Positions 8,141 to 17,673 of a stretch of DNA of 64,000 bases are shown here, in pieces. Origin of the DNA: Azorhizobium sp965227945 (lineage in GTDB: Bacteria; Pseudomonadota; Alphaproteobacteria; Rhizobiales; Xanthobacteraceae); the NCBI GenBank assembly GCA_965227945.1, contig CBDDGQ010000006.1, positions 1,922,001-1,986,000 of the forward strand. The letters run 5' to 3'. The notes beneath the pieces are model-generated. The model did not search any database, was not told the DNA's origin, and worked only from the letters and a program-made list of their open reading frames with translations. Within the stretch, counting starts at the first letter, position 1; each line of letters begins with the position of its first letter. The position numbers were made by a program, and so were the translations under genes.

Positions 8141-8620
8141 ATGCAGAAGCCGCGGCCGATTCGCCTGATCGGGGATCTGGTGGGCCCCAGCATCGCCGAC
8201 GCTTTGGGCCGCGCGGGCTTCTCCGTGGTGGAGATCGTCACCCATTGGGATGAGATCGTCGGCCCGGACCTGGCGCCGCGCTGTCTGCCGGTGAAGATGC
8301 AATGGCCGAGCCGTCAGGGCAACGAACCCGCCACGCTGGTGGTGCGGGTGGAAGGCCCCTACGCCATCGAGCTGCAATATGCCGCGCCCATCGTGGTGGA
8401 GCGCATCAATGCCTATTTCGGCTGGCGCTGCGTCGGGCGGTTGGCGCTGCGCCAGGGGCCGGTGCCCGCCCGGCATGGCCCGCCGCCCCGCCCCGTGGAA
8501 CCTGATGCCGGACAGCTTGCCGCAGTGCGCGAGACCCTTGGCCCCATGGAGGACGAGGCGCTCGGCGCCTCGCTGGCGCGACTGGGGGCTCTGGTGCGCC
8601 GCGAGCGGGGGCGGAGCTGA
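8141..8620 (+). CDS. dciA: DciA-family replicative helicase loader (DUF721)
   Basis: This 159-residue DUF721 protein has the typical N-terminal pattern: a short basic leader, then IGDLVGPSIADALGRAGF and THWDEIVG. The C-terminal tail is basic and disordered. DciA proteins load the replicative helicase DnaB in bacteria that lack DnaC or DnaI. I preferred the ATG at 8141, which has GAGG 6 bases upstream, over the in-frame ATG at 8129, whose G-run abuts the codon. It is divergent from mutY and lies upstream of a DsbA-like oxidoreductase. Confidence 0.82.
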   Translation: MQKPRPIRLIGDLVGPSIADALGRAGFSVVEIVTHWDEIVGPDLAPRCLPVKMQWPSRQGNEPATLVVRVEGPYAIELQYAAPIVVERINAYFGWRCVGRLALRQGPVPARHGPPPRPVEPDAGQLAAVRETLGPMEDEALGASLARLGALVRRERGRS

Positions 8621-8736
8621 GGCATTTCGCCGTGCTGGCGCATTTGCGCCGGAAAAGGTGATCGCACAGGGTTTGCCGCCCCATCCCAGCCATGATAGCG
8701 CGATGGTATCCGCGCCGTTCCGTTCCGGAGACTTTT

Positions 8737-9417
8737 ATGCTGCTTCATCGTCGCCGCTTCCTCACCGGCCTCGGCCTGCTCGCACTGGCCGGCGGCGTCG
8801 GTGCCCCCGTGGCGCGCCTGCTGGGATTGGAATTCATCACCAGCGCCGCGGCGCAGTCTGCCGACCAGGCCAAGCTGTTGGCCCCCGGTGCCAGCCCGCT
8901 GCCGGCCAAGACCCTGGGTGATCCCAAGGCGCCAGTGACCATCATCGAATATGCCTCGATGACCTGCAGCCACTGCGCCGCGTTCAACCAGCAGACCTGG
9001 CCCACGCTCAAGTCCAAATATGTGGACACCGGCAAGGTCTATTTCGTGTTCCGGGAATTCCCGTTCGATCCGGTGGCCACCGCCGCCTTCATGCTGGCGC
9101 GCTGCGTTCCGGACGACAAATATTTCCCCATGGTGGACACGCTGTTCGAAACCCAGCGCGCCTGGGCCTTCAGCAATGATCCTGCCGGCGGCCTGCTCAA
9201 AGTGGCCAAGCAGGCGGGCATGAGCGAAGCGGATTTCGAGAAGTGCCTGTCCGACAAGGATCTGGCCGAGAAGATCCAGGCCAGCGCCCAATATGGCAAC
9301 AAGGAATTGGGGATCGATTCCACCCCCACCTTCTTCATCAACGGCAAGAAAATCTCCGGGGCCATTTCCGTGGCCGACCTGGAGAAGGAACTGACCCCGC
9401 TGCTGCAGGGCAAGTAA
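8737..9417 (+). CDS. DsbA/BdbD-like periplasmic thiol-disulfide oxidoreductase
   Basis: This 226-residue protein has a twin-arginine-like export signal (HRRRFLTGLG, residues 4-13) and a hydrophobic stretch to about residue 40. A thioredoxin-fold domain follows, with the active site Cys77-Ser-His-Cys80 and an inserted helical domain. The cis-Pro is seen in GIDSTPTFFING. Proteins of this family (Thioredoxin_4) oxidise or isomerise disulfides of exported proteins. The ATG at 8737 was chosen over 8692 because it places the Arg-Arg signal at the N terminus and has GGAGA upstream. A Tat signal is possible but not certain. Confidence 0.88.
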   Translation: MLLHRRRFLTGLGLLALAGGVGAPVARLLGLEFITSAAAQSADQAKLLAPGASPLPAKTLGDPKAPVTIIEYASMTCSHCAAFNQQTWPTLKSKYVDTGKVYFVFREFPFDPVATAAFMLARCVPDDKYFPMVDTLFETQRAWAFSNDPAGGLLKVAKQAGMSEADFEKCLSDKDLAEKIQASAQYGNKELGIDSTPTFFINGKKISGAISVADLEKELTPLLQGK

Positions 9418-9498
9418 GCCGCGCCTTCGGTGACTGAGGCCTGAGGCCATAACCGGCAACCCTGTCGCGGCGAGCGCTCTCGCCGCGACCGACCGATG

Positions 9499-10191
9499 TC
9501 AGTCGTCGCCGCCGGGATTGTTCGGGTCCGGCGCCAAGGGGCCCCTGGGCACCGTGGGGGGCGGGGTTCCCACCAGCGACCCGCTGCCGATGAGCGAGCC
9601 GCTCTCCACCACCGGCGGCCGGGGCGTGGACGCCACCGGGCGGGAACTGACCACCTGGCCGGAATAGGCATCCACCGCCAGCATCACCTCGCCCGCGGCG
9701 GAGGTGGCCTTCACATAATAATAGCCCTGGGAAAACTGCGGGTCGGAGACCTGGGCATAGCCCGCGCTCCCCACCAGGGCCGGGATCTGGTCGGCCGGGA
9801 TCATGGGGGCGCCCTGCGGCATGGGTGTCTGCTGCGGGCTGAGCGGGACATCCACATAAGGCTGCACGTAGACGCCGGGTGGGCCCGGCGGATTGGGCCG
9901 GTTGTTGCCGCCGCCGCCGCTCCAGGTGGTGCCTGCGCCGCCATATCCCCCGTATCCGCCATAGCCCCCGGACGTGCCGCCGGAGGGCGCGAAGGTCACG
10001 CCCCGTTCCGCGCTGCGCGCCGGCCCGACGCCGGCCAGCACGATGGCGAGTGCAACCAGCAGGCCGAAAGCCGCGACCAGACGGGTCTCGGCGGCCAGCG
10101 GGGCCTGTGCCACGCCGTGTGCGGCATGCGAGCGGGCAAGACAAATTCGGGCAAGACAAATTCGGGCAGGATGATCAGGGCGGGAGGTCAT
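9499..10191 (-). CDS. Hypothetical membrane-anchored glycine/proline-rich protein
   Basis: I do not recognise this 230-residue protein. A 35-residue basic N terminus containing a duplicated ARICL pentapeptide precedes one hydrophobic segment (about residues 36-57). Next comes a GGYGGYGGYGGAG glycine-tyrosine tract, then a proline-rich linker. A compact segment at about 130-175 (YYYVKATSAAGEVMLAVDAY) may be a small PepSY-like or beta domain. The tail is proline-rich. The topology suggests an exported protein with a flexible linker. The frame is open further upstream, but no start there is better supported. The true start could also be later than 10191. Confidence 0.55.
   Translation of the reverse strand: MTSRPDHPARICLARICLARSHAAHGVAQAPLAAETRLVAAFGLLVALAIVLAGVGPARSAERGVTFAPSGGTSGGYGGYGGYGGAGTTWSGGGGNNRPNPPGPPGVYVQPYVDVPLSPQQTPMPQGAPMIPADQIPALVGSAGYAQVSDPQFSQGYYYVKATSAAGEVMLAVDAYSGQVVSSRPVASTPRPPVVESGSLIGSGSLVGTPPPTVPRGPLAPDPNNPGGDD
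10134..10163. repeat. 15-bp in-frame tandem duplication
   Basis: The unit GGGCAAGACAAATTC is present twice in direct tandem, at 10134-10148 and 10149-10163. It duplicates five residues near the N terminus of the minus-strand hypothetical protein. An exact AT-richer duplication in a GC-rich region is a plausible slippage product. Confidence 0.8.
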
Positions 10192-10627
10192 GGCCGTGTC
10201 CCGAGGAAGAGCGGAGGCGCGCAGTGTGATCGGGGAAGGTTGCGGCAGGCTGTGTCCGCACATCCGTCGGGCGGGGTCCAATTCAGTGCGCGGGCGCGCG
10301 TGATGCGGCAGAATGGTGCGGAGCTGTGCGGACGGCGGCCGGGCGATGTTCGCAATAGCATTGCGTCGGAGCGCCGCGCGCCGTACCGTTGTTTCGCGGC
10401 GACCTGCTGTCGCGCAATATATGCAGCATGAGCATGGCACGCCCGCGTAACCCGACTTGTGGTTCCGCCGCTTTTCTGTCATGTTTCCAGAGATAGGGCA
10501 GCGGTACTGCCCTATCAGCGTCACATCGATCGTTTTCAGCGTGCGTTCTTGCGAGCGTGCGCCTTTGTGCGCGACGATGCGGGAGTGGCGGCTCGGCGGC
10601 ATGCCGACCAAGGAGAGGGGCTCGAGG
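10192..10627. other. Divergent intergenic region upstream of gltB
   Basis: This 436-base gap lies between the minus-strand hypothetical gene and gltB. It is expected to hold both promoters. The clearest element is a perfect hairpin at 10492-10516, listed separately. I see no gene in it. Open frames crossing it on both strands are extensions of the coding frames or antisense shadows. A TGGCAC at about 10435 lacks the -12 half of a sigma-54 site. Confidence 0.6.
10492..10516 (+). promoter_or_regulatory. Perfect hairpin in the gltB leader
   Basis: GATAGGGCAG (10492-10501) pairs perfectly with CTGCCCTATC (10507-10516) around the 5-base loop CGGTA, about 112 bases before the gltB start. It is not followed by a T run, so it is not a simple terminator. 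It could be a dimeric-protein operator or a structured 5' leader for nitrogen- or amino-acid-responsive control of gltBD. Confidence 0.5.
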
Positions 10628-13600
10628 ATGACCAACGTCGATCGCCATGACGGTTTGACCGGAAGCGTGGCTCAGGGCACCGCCGCCGGCAAAGACCCGG
10701 CGATCCATGGTCGCCCGGAGGCGTTCGGCCTGTTCGATCCGGCCCATGAGAAGGATTCCTGCGGCGTCGGCTTCATCGCCGACATCAAGGGGCGCAAGTC
10801 GCACAAGGTGGTGCAGGACGGCATCCAGATCCTGTTGAACCTGGAGCATCGCGGCGCCGTGGGCGCCGACCCGCGCGCCGGCGACGGCGCCGGCATGCTG
10901 GTGCAGATCCCCCATCGCTTCTTCGCCAAGGAAGCCGCCAAGCTCGGCTTCACCTTGCCGGAAGCCGGCCATTATGCGGTCGGCCACATCTTCATGCCGC
11001 GCGATGGCGAAGGTCATGACATCGTGCGTGCCGCCTTCGAGCGGGTGGTGAAGGAGGAGGGCCTGGTGCTGCTGGGTTGGCGCACCGTGCCCACCGACAA
11101 TTCCTCGCTCGGCGAGAGCGTGCTGCCCACCGAGCCCAATCACGAGCAGATCTTCATCGGCCGCGGCGAGCGCCACACCGACGAGGATGCGTTCGAGCGC
11201 CGGCTGTTCGTGCTGCGCAAGATCATTTCCAACGTGGTCTATGACGCCAAGGACCCGCGCACCGCCGGCTATTATCCGGTGTCCCTGTCCTGCCGCACCC
11301 TGGTCTACAAGGGCATGTTCCTGGCCGACCAGCTGGGCAAGTATTACCCGGACCTGCACGATCCCGATTTCGAGAGCGCGCTGGCCTTGGTGCATCAGCG
11401 CTTCTCCACCAACACCTTCCCGGCCTGGCCCTTGGCCCATCCCTACCGGATGGTGGCCCATAACGGCGAGATCAACACCCTGCGCGGCAACGTCAACTGG
11501 ATGGCCGCCCGTCAGGCCTCGGTGGACTCGGAGCTGTTCGGCGCCGACATCTCCAAGCTGTGGCCGATCTCCTATGAGGGGCAGTCGGACACCGCCTGCT
11601 TCGACAATGCGCTCGAATTCCTGACCCAGGGCGGCTATGGCCTGGCCCATGCGGCCATGATGCTGGTGCCGGAAGCCTGGGCGGGCAACCCGCTCATGGA
11701 TGAGGAGCGGCGCGCCTTCTACGAATATCACGCCGCCCTCATGGAGCCGTGGGACGGCCCCGCCGCCATCGTCGCCACCGACGGGCGCCAGATCATCGCC
11801 ACGCTGGACCGCAACGGCCTGCGGCCGGCGCGCTATCTGGTGACCTCCGACGACACCATCGTGCTGGCCTCCGAAGCCGGCGTGCTGACCGTGCCGGAAG
11901 AGAAGATCGTCACCAAGTGGCGGCTCCAGCCCGGCAAGATGCTGGTGGTGGATCTGGAGCAGGGTCGCCTCGTCCCCGACGAGGAGATCAAGACCGAGCT
12001 GGCCCGCGCCCATCCCTACAAGGACTGGCTGAAGCACACCCAATTGGTGCTGGAAGATCTGCGCAAGGTGGAGGCGCGCGAGGTGCGCACCGACGTGGCG
12101 CTGCTCGATCGCCAGCAGGCGTTCGGCTATACCCAGGAAGACATCAAGCTCTTGATGGCGCCCATGGCCATCACCGGCCAGGAAGCGGTCGGTTCCATGG
12201 GCACCGACACGCCCATCTCGGTGCTCTCCAACAAGTCGAAGCTGCTCTACAGCTATTTCCAGCAGAACTTCGCCCAGGTGACCAACCCGCCCATCGACCC
12301 GATCCGCGAGGAAATGGTCATGAGCCTGGTGTCGTTCATCGGGCCGCGGCCGAACATCTTCGATCTGGAAGGCAATGCCCGCCGCAAGCGGCTGGAAGTG
12401 CGCCAGCCCATCCTCACCAATGAGGATCTGGAGAAGATCCGCTCCATCGGCTTCATGGAGGAGCGGTTCGACACCCGCACCCTGGACATCACCTATCCCA
12501 CCGACAAGGGCGCGGCGGGGATGGAAGGGGCCATCGAGCGGCTGTGCGAGCGCGCGGAAGCCGCCGTGCATGGCGGCTACAACATCATCATCCTGTCCGA
12601 TCGCATGGTCGGCCCCGATCGCATCCCGATCCCGGCCCTGTTCGCCACCGCGGCGGTGCATCACCATCTGATCCGCAAGGGCCTGCGCACCTCCGTGGGC
12701 CTGGTGGTGGAGACCGGCGAAGCGCGCGAAGTGCATCACTTCGCCTGTCTGGCCGGCTATGGCGCGGAAGCCATCAACCCCTATCTCGCCTTCGAGACGC
12801 TGCTGGCCATGCCGGACGTGCCGGAGGAAGTGGACGATTATGAAATCGTCAAGCGCTTCATCAAGTCCATCGACAAGGGCCTGCTGAAGGTGATGTCCAA
12901 GATGGGCATCTCCACCTACCAGTCCTATTGCGGCGCGCAGATCTTCGATGCGGTCGGCCTGTCGTCGGCGGTGGTGAACCGCTATTTCTCCGGCACCGCC
13001 ACCACTATCGAGGGCGTGGGCCTGGCCGAGATTGCCGAGGAGACGGTGCGCCGTCACCACCTCGCCTTTTCCGACGCGCCGGTGTTCCGCATGTCGCTGG
13101 ATGTGGGCGGCGAATATGCCTACCGCATGCGCGGCGAGGAGCATGCCTGGACCCCGGATTCGGTGGCTGCCCTCCAGCATGCGGTGCGCGGCAACGCCCA
13201 GGACCGCTATCGCGCCTTCGCCGACATGGTCAACGAGCAGGACAAGGGCCTGCTCACCATCCGCGCCCTGTTCCGGCTGCGGGAGCCTCAGGAATATGGC
13301 CGCACCCCGGTGGACCTGTCCGAGGTCGAGCCGGCGGTGGACATCGTCAAGCGCTTCTCCACCGGGGCCATGTCGTTCGGCTCCATCTCGCGGGAGGCGC
13401 ACACCACGCTGGCCATTGCCATGAACCGGATCGGCGGCAAGTCGAACACCGGCGAGGGCGGCGAGGAATCCGAACGCTACAAGCCTCTGCCCAATGGCGA
13501 CAGCGCCCGTTCCGCCATCAAGCAGGTGGCCTCCGGCCGCTTCGGCGTGACCGCGGAATATCTCGTCAATTCCGACGTGATGCAGATCAAGGTCGCCCAG

Positions 13601-15328
13601 GGCGCCAAGCCCGGCGAAGGCGGACAATTGCCCGGCCACAAGGTGGATGCGGTGATCGCCAAGGTGCGCCACTCCACCCCCGGCGTCGGCCTGATCTCGC
13701 CGCCGCCGCACCACGACATCTATTCCATCGAGGATCTGGCGCAGCTCATCTATGACCTGAAGAACGTCAATCCCGATGCGGACGTGTCGGTGAAGCTGGT
13801 GTCCGAAGTGGGCGTCGGCACCGTGGCCGCGGGCGTAGCCAAGGCCCGCGCCGACCACATCACCATCTCCGGCTTTGAAGGCGGCACCGGGGCGTCCCCG
13901 CTCACCTCCATCAAGCATGCGGGTTCGCCCTGGGAGATGGGCCTCGCCGAGACCCAGCAGACCCTGGTGGCCAACCGGCTGCGCGGGCGCGTGGGCCTGC
14001 AGGTGGACGGCGGCCTGCGCACCGGCCGCGACGTGGTGATCGGCGCCTTGCTGGGCGCCGACGAGTTCGGCTTCTCCACCGCGCCCTTGATCGCGGCGGG
14101 CTGCATCATGATGCGCAAGTGCCATCTCAACACCTGCCCGGTGGGCGTCGCCACTCAGGACCCGGTGCTGCGCAAGCGCTTCAAGGGCACGCCCGAGCAC
14201 ATCATCAACTACTTCTTCTTCATCGCCGAGGACGTGCGCGAGATCATGGCGCGCCTGGGCTTCCGCACCGTGGACGAGATGGTGGGGCGCTCCGACGTGC
14301 TCGACCAGACCCCGGCCATCGACCATTGGAAGGCCAAGGGCCTCGACTTCAGCCGCATCTTCGCCCAGCCGAAGGTGCCGCCCACCGTCTCCGTGCGCCA
14401 CACCGAGCGCCAGCATCACCCCATCGAGAAGGTGCTGGACCGCACGCTCATCGCCAAGGCGATGCCGGCGCTGGAGCATGGCGAGAAGGTGAAGATCGAG
14501 AGCCCGATCCGCAGCGTGGATCGCTCCGTGGGCGCCATGCTCTCGGGCGCGGTGGCCAAGCGCTACGGTCAGGCCGGCCTGCCGGACGACACCATCGACG
14601 TGCATCTGGCCGGAACGGCCGGCCAGGCGTTCGGCGCCTTCCTGGCGGCGGGCATCACCCTCAATCTGGTGGGCGAAGCCAACGACTATGTGGGCAAGGG
14701 TCTTTCGGGCGGACGCATCATCATCCGCCCGCCGGACAACACCGCCATCGTGGCCGAGCATTCCATCATCGTCGGCAACACGGTGATGTATGGCGCCACC
14801 GAGGGCGAATGCTACTTCCGCGGCATCGCCGGGGAACGCTTCGCGGTGCGCAATTCCGGGGCAATCGCCGTCGTTGAAGGCACCGGAGACCATGGCTGCG
14901 AATATATGACCGGCGGCGTGGTGGTGGTGATCGGCCAGACCGGGCGCAATTTTGCGGCCGGCATGTCCGGCGGCGTCGCTTATGTGCTGGACGAAGACAA
15001 CAGCTTCGCCAAGCGCTGCAATCTGTCCATGGTGGATCTGCAGCCGGTGGAAGAGGAGGAAGACCTCCTGGAGCGCCTGCACCATCATGGCGGCGACCTG
15101 GAGTTCAAGGGCCGCATCGACGTGCAGGGCGACATGTCCCGGCACGACGAGGAGCGTCTGCACCAGTTGATCGTCAAGCACCTGCACCACACCGGATCGC
15201 AGCGGGCCAAGACGATCCTCGACAATTGGGCCGATTATCGCTCCAAGTTCGTCAAGGTCATGCCGGTGGAATACCGGCGGGCGCTGCGTGAGATGGAGAA
15301 ACGCAGCGGCTTGCAGGCGGCCGAATAG
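10628..15328 (+). CDS. gltB: Glutamate synthase (NADPH) large subunit
   Basis: GltB makes glutamate from 2-oxoglutarate using ammonia released from glutamine. The 1566-residue protein starts with a 44-residue propeptide that is removed to expose Cys45 (in SCGVGF), the class-II amidotransferase nucleophile. The central and FMN-binding synthase domains follow. The 3Fe-4S ligands are Cys1159, Cys1165 and Cys1170 (CIMMRKCHLNTC). The last 250 residues form the GXGXG beta-helix. The ATG at 10628 is preceded by AGGAGAGG. gltD follows 232 bases downstream in the same direction. The opposite strand is open for 5.3 kb across this gene, but that frame is a codon-bias shadow. Confidence 0.97.
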   Translation: MTNVDRHDGLTGSVAQGTAAGKDPAIHGRPEAFGLFDPAHEKDSCGVGFIADIKGRKSHKVVQDGIQILLNLEHRGAVGADPRAGDGAGMLVQIPHRFFAKEAAKLGFTLPEAGHYAVGHIFMPRDGEGHDIVRAAFERVVKEEGLVLLGWRTVPTDNSSLGESVLPTEPNHEQIFIGRGERHTDEDAFERRLFVLRKIISNVVYDAKDPRTAGYYPVSLSCRTLVYKGMFLADQLGKYYPDLHDPDFESALALVHQRFSTNTFPAWPLAHPYRMVAHNGEINTLRGNVNWMAARQASVDSELFGADISKLWPISYEGQSDTACFDNALEFLTQGGYGLAHAAMMLVPEAWAGNPLMDEERRAFYEYHAALMEPWDGPAAIVATDGRQIIATLDRNGLRPARYLVTSDDTIVLASEAGVLTVPEEKIVTKWRLQPGKMLVVDLEQGRLVPDEEIKTELARAHPYKDWLKHTQLVLEDLRKVEAREVRTDVALLDRQQAFGYTQEDIKLLMAPMAITGQEAVGSMGTDTPISVLSNKSKLLYSYFQQNFAQVTNPPIDPIREEMVMSLVSFIGPRPNIFDLEGNARRKRLEVRQPILTNEDLEKIRSIGFMEERFDTRTLDITYPTDKGAAGMEGAIERLCERAEAAVHGGYNIIILSDRMVGPDRIPIPALFATAAVHHHLIRKGLRTSVGLVVETGEAREVHHFACLAGYGAEAINPYLAFETLLAMPDVPEEVDDYEIVKRFIKSIDKGLLKVMSKMGISTYQSYCGAQIFDAVGLSSAVVNRYFSGTATTIEGVGLAEIAEETVRRHHLAFSDAPVFRMSLDVGGEYAYRMRGEEHAWTPDSVAALQHAVRGNAQDRYRAFADMVNEQDKGLLTIRALFRLREPQEYGRTPVDLSEVEPAVDIVKRFSTGAMSFGSISREAHTTLAIAMNRIGGKSNTGEGGEESERYKPLPNGDSARSAIKQVASGRFGVTAEYLVNSDVMQIKVAQGAKPGEGGQLPGHKVDAVIAKVRHSTPGVGLISPPPHHDIYSIEDLAQLIYDLKNVNPDADVSVKLVSEVGVGTVAAGVAKARADHITISGFEGGTGASPLTSIKHAGSPWEMGLAETQQTLVANRLRGRVGLQVDGGLRTGRDVVIGALLGADEFGFSTAPLIAAGCIMMRKCHLNTCPVGVATQDPVLRKRFKGTPEHIINYFFFIAEDVREIMARLGFRTVDEMVGRSDVLDQTPAIDHWKAKGLDFSRIFAQPKVPPTVSVRHTERQHHPIEKVLDRTLIAKAMPALEHGEKVKIESPIRSVDRSVGAMLSGAVAKRYGQAGLPDDTIDVHLAGTAGQAFGAFLAAGITLNLVGEANDYVGKGLSGGRIIIRPPDNTAIVAEHSIIVGNTVMYGATEGECYFRGIAGERFAVRNSGAIAVVEGTGDHGCEYMTGGVVVVIGQTGRNFAAGMSGGVAYVLDEDNSFAKRCNLSMVDLQPVEEEEDLLERLHHHGGDLEFKGRIDVQGDMSRHDEERLHQLIVKHLHHTGSQRAKTILDNWADYRSKFVKVMPVEYRRALREMEKRSGLQAAE

Positions 15329-15560
15329 GCGCAAGGCAGACCAAACGGGGCTGAACCATCGCACGGTTCGGCGGGCCGCCGTCCTCCCTTGGAGGCGGCG
15401 GACCCGTCCGGACGGCCACGTGCGGCGCTCACAAGCGCTGCCGGGAGCCTGCGACAGGGTGCGGATGAAAAGCACCCGGTTTGGAGTCCTCAAGCTGGAA
15501 CAATTCTTGTAATGAGCTTCGGCGCGGCGTGGGCGACGCGGCTCCGCGGAGGGGTGTCTG

Positions 15561-16985
15561 ATGGGTAAGGTCACGGGGTTTCTGGAGATCGATCGGCACG
15601 ATCAGAAGTATCAGCCGGCGTCCGATCGTATTCGCCATTTCCGCGAGTTCACCTTGCCGCTGCCGGAGACGGAGGTGGCCAACCAGGCCGCGCGCTGCAT
15701 GGATTGCGGCATTCCGTTCTGTCATGGGGACACCGGCTGCCCGGTGCACAACCAGATCCCGGACTGGAACGACCTCGTCTATAATGGCGACTGGGAGGAG
15801 GCCGCGCGCAACCTCCACTCCACCAACAATTTCCCCGAATTCACCGGCCGCATCTGCCCCGCCCCGTGCGAGGAAGCCTGCACGCTGAATCTCGAAGACG
15901 TGCCGGTGACCATCAAGACGGTGGAGCAGGCCATCGCCGACAAGGCGTGGAAGATGGGCTGGATCAAGCCCGAGCCCCCGGCCCATCGCACCGGCCGCTC
16001 CGTGGCCGTGGTGGGCTCCGGCCCCGCCGGTCTGGCGGCGGCCCAGCAACTGGCCCGCGCCGGCCATGATGTGCATGTGTTCGAGCGCGAGCCCAAGGCC
16101 GGCGGCCTGCTGCGCTACGGCATTCCCGACTTCAAGATGGAAAAGCACCACATCGACCGCCGCGTGGCGCAGATGGAGGCCGAGGGCGTCACCTTCCACT
16201 ACGGCGTGAACGTGGGCGTCACCAAGCCGGTGCAGGAGCTCCTGGACAATTACGAGGCTGTGCTGCTGGCCGGCGGTTCGGAAGCCCCCCGCGATCCCAA
16301 GCTGCCGGGCCAGGAACTGGAAGGCGTGCATTTCGCCATGCCGTACCTGGTGCAGCAGAACCGCCGCGTGGGCCATGAGGACACCGGCCGCGAGCATCCG
16401 CTGCTGGCGGCAGGCCGCCATGTGGTGGTGGTGGGCGGTGGCGATACCGCGTCCGACTGCGTCGGCACCGCGTTCCGCCAGGGCGCCTTGTCGGTGACGC
16501 AGCTGGACATCCGCCCGGTGCCCCCCATGAAGGAGAACAAGCTGGCGGTATGGCCGTTCTGGCCGACCAAGTTCCGCACCTCGTCCTCACAGGCGGAAGG
16601 GGCGGACCGCGAGTTCGCCTGCGCCACGCTCGGCATCGAGGGCCGCAACGGCCGCCTCACCGGCGTGAAGTGCGCCCGCGTCGACCATAACCGCCAGCCC
16701 ATCCCCGGCACGGAGTTCGTGCTGCGGGCGGACCTAGTGTTCCTGGCCATCGGCTTTGCCGCCCCGCTGCACGCGGGCATGGTGGAGCAGTCCGGCGCGG
16801 CGCTGGATGGGCGCGGCAATGTTGCGGCCAACGAGACCGACTATCTCACCTCCACCCCGAAGCTCTATGCGGCGGGCGACATGCGGCGCGGCCAGTCGCT
16901 GGTGGTGTGGGCGATCCGCGAGGGCCGCCAGGCGGCTCATTCCATCGACAAGGCGCTCATGGGCGCCAGCACGCTGCCGCGCTGA
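15561..16985 (+). CDS. gltD: Glutamate synthase (NADPH) small subunit
   Basis: GltD supplies electrons from NADPH to GltB through FAD and iron-sulfur clusters. The 474-residue protein has the N-terminal cluster motif Cys46-x2-Cys49-x4-Cys54-x5-Cys60 (CMDCGIPFC, then GCPVHNQIP) and a second cysteine group at RICPAPCEEAC. The FAD-binding GSGPAGLAAAQQLARAG lies near residue 151, and the NADPH-binding GGGDTASDC near residue 293. The 232-base spacer after gltB contains an imperfect hairpin at about 15373-15405, so partial uncoupling of the two genes is possible. A strong terminator follows. Confidence 0.96.
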   Translation: MGKVTGFLEIDRHDQKYQPASDRIRHFREFTLPLPETEVANQAARCMDCGIPFCHGDTGCPVHNQIPDWNDLVYNGDWEEAARNLHSTNNFPEFTGRICPAPCEEACTLNLEDVPVTIKTVEQAIADKAWKMGWIKPEPPAHRTGRSVAVVGSGPAGLAAAQQLARAGHDVHVFEREPKAGGLLRYGIPDFKMEKHHIDRRVAQMEAEGVTFHYGVNVGVTKPVQELLDNYEAVLLAGGSEAPRDPKLPGQELEGVHFAMPYLVQQNRRVGHEDTGREHPLLAAGRHVVVVGGGDTASDCVGTAFRQGALSVTQLDIRPVPPMKENKLAVWPFWPTKFRTSSSQAEGADREFACATLGIEGRNGRLTGVKCARVDHNRQPIPGTEFVLRADLVFLAIGFAAPLHAGMVEQSGAALDGRGNVAANETDYLTSTPKLYAAGDMRRGQSLVVWAIREGRQAAHSIDKALMGASTLPR

Positions 16986-17023
16986 GGCGGCGGCCTCAGC
17001 CCCCTGGGGGGCTTCAGGTCTTC

Positions 17024-17063
17024 AATACAAAACGGCCGGGCGAGCGCCCGGCCGTTTTGTATT
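17024..17063. terminator. Strong bidirectional intrinsic terminator
   Basis: A perfect 19-base inverted repeat (17024-17042 with 17045-17063) has an A-rich 5' side and TTTTGTATT on the 3' side. It therefore terminates gltD from one strand and the convergent YqaA-like gene from the other. Confidence 0.93.
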
Positions 17064-17085
17064 CGCAGGCCGTCCGCGGGGCGGA

Positions 17086-17673
17086 TCAGATCAGATAGGC
17101 GGCCGCCAGCAGGCCCAGCACCACCACGGCCAGCAGGCCGAGCGTGACGAGGCCGAGCCGCTTCTCGATGAAGGTGCGGGCCGCCGGGCCGAAATAGCGC
17201 AGCAGCGCCGCCAGCAGGAAGAACCGCGCCCCGCGGGTGATCACCGAGAGGACGATGAACCAGAACAGATTGTAGTTGGCAAACCCCGAGGTGATGGTCA
17301 CCAGCTTGAACGGGATCGGGGTGAGGCCCTTCAGCAGGATCACCCAATGGCCGTAATGGGCGTAAGCCGCACGGAAGGTGTCCACTTTGGCGCCGTAGCC
17401 ATAGAGATTGATGAGCCAGAGCCCGAGGCTGTCGTAGAGCAGGGCACCGATGGCATAGCCCACCAGCCCGCCGGCCACCGAGCTCAAGGTGGCGATGAGC
17501 GCATATTCCCAGGCCTTCTCCGGCCGGGCGAGCGTCATGGGCACCTGGAGCACGTCCGGGGGAATGGGGAAGATGGAGCTTTCGGCGAACGCGACGACAC
17601 CGAGCGCCCATGGCGCCGAGGGGCGGGCCGAATAGGCGATCACCCAATCATAGAGCTTGCGAAGCATGGCCAT
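17086..17673 (-). CDS. YqaA/DedA-type (VTT domain) inner-membrane protein
   Basis: The 195-residue integral membrane protein has four to five hydrophobic segments. It carries the DedA/VTT signature region with the re-entrant Pro motifs FAESSIFPIPPDVLQVP (about residues 25-41) and LKGLTPIPFKLVTITSG (about 110-126). VTT proteins are implicated in lipid scrambling or undecaprenyl-phosphate flipping and in membrane homeostasis. The role of the short YqaA subfamily is not settled. I set the start at 17673, and an ATG two codons later is equally possible. The upstream extension in the open frame is not membrane-like. Confidence 0.85.
   Translation of the reverse strand: MAMLRKLYDWVIAYSARPSAPWALGVVAFAESSIFPIPPDVLQVPMTLARPEKAWEYALIATLSSVAGGLVGYAIGALLYDSLGLWLINLYGYGAKVDTFRAAYAHYGHWVILLKGLTPIPFKLVTITSGFANYNLFWFIVLSVITRGARFFLLAALLRYFGPAARTFIEKRLGLVTLGLLAVVVLGLLAAAYLI

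Noticed and set aside
10430..10465. Sigma-54 promoter upstream of gltB (TGGCAC)
   Set aside because: The -24-like TGGCAC is present, but the required TTGC-type -12 element at the right spacing is not.
10283..15574. A 1763-codon open frame on the minus strand, antisense to gltB
   Set aside because: Its product is His/Ala/Gly-rich low-complexity sequence with no recognisable domain. gltB on the other strand is certain, so this is a codon-bias shadow of a GC-rich gene.
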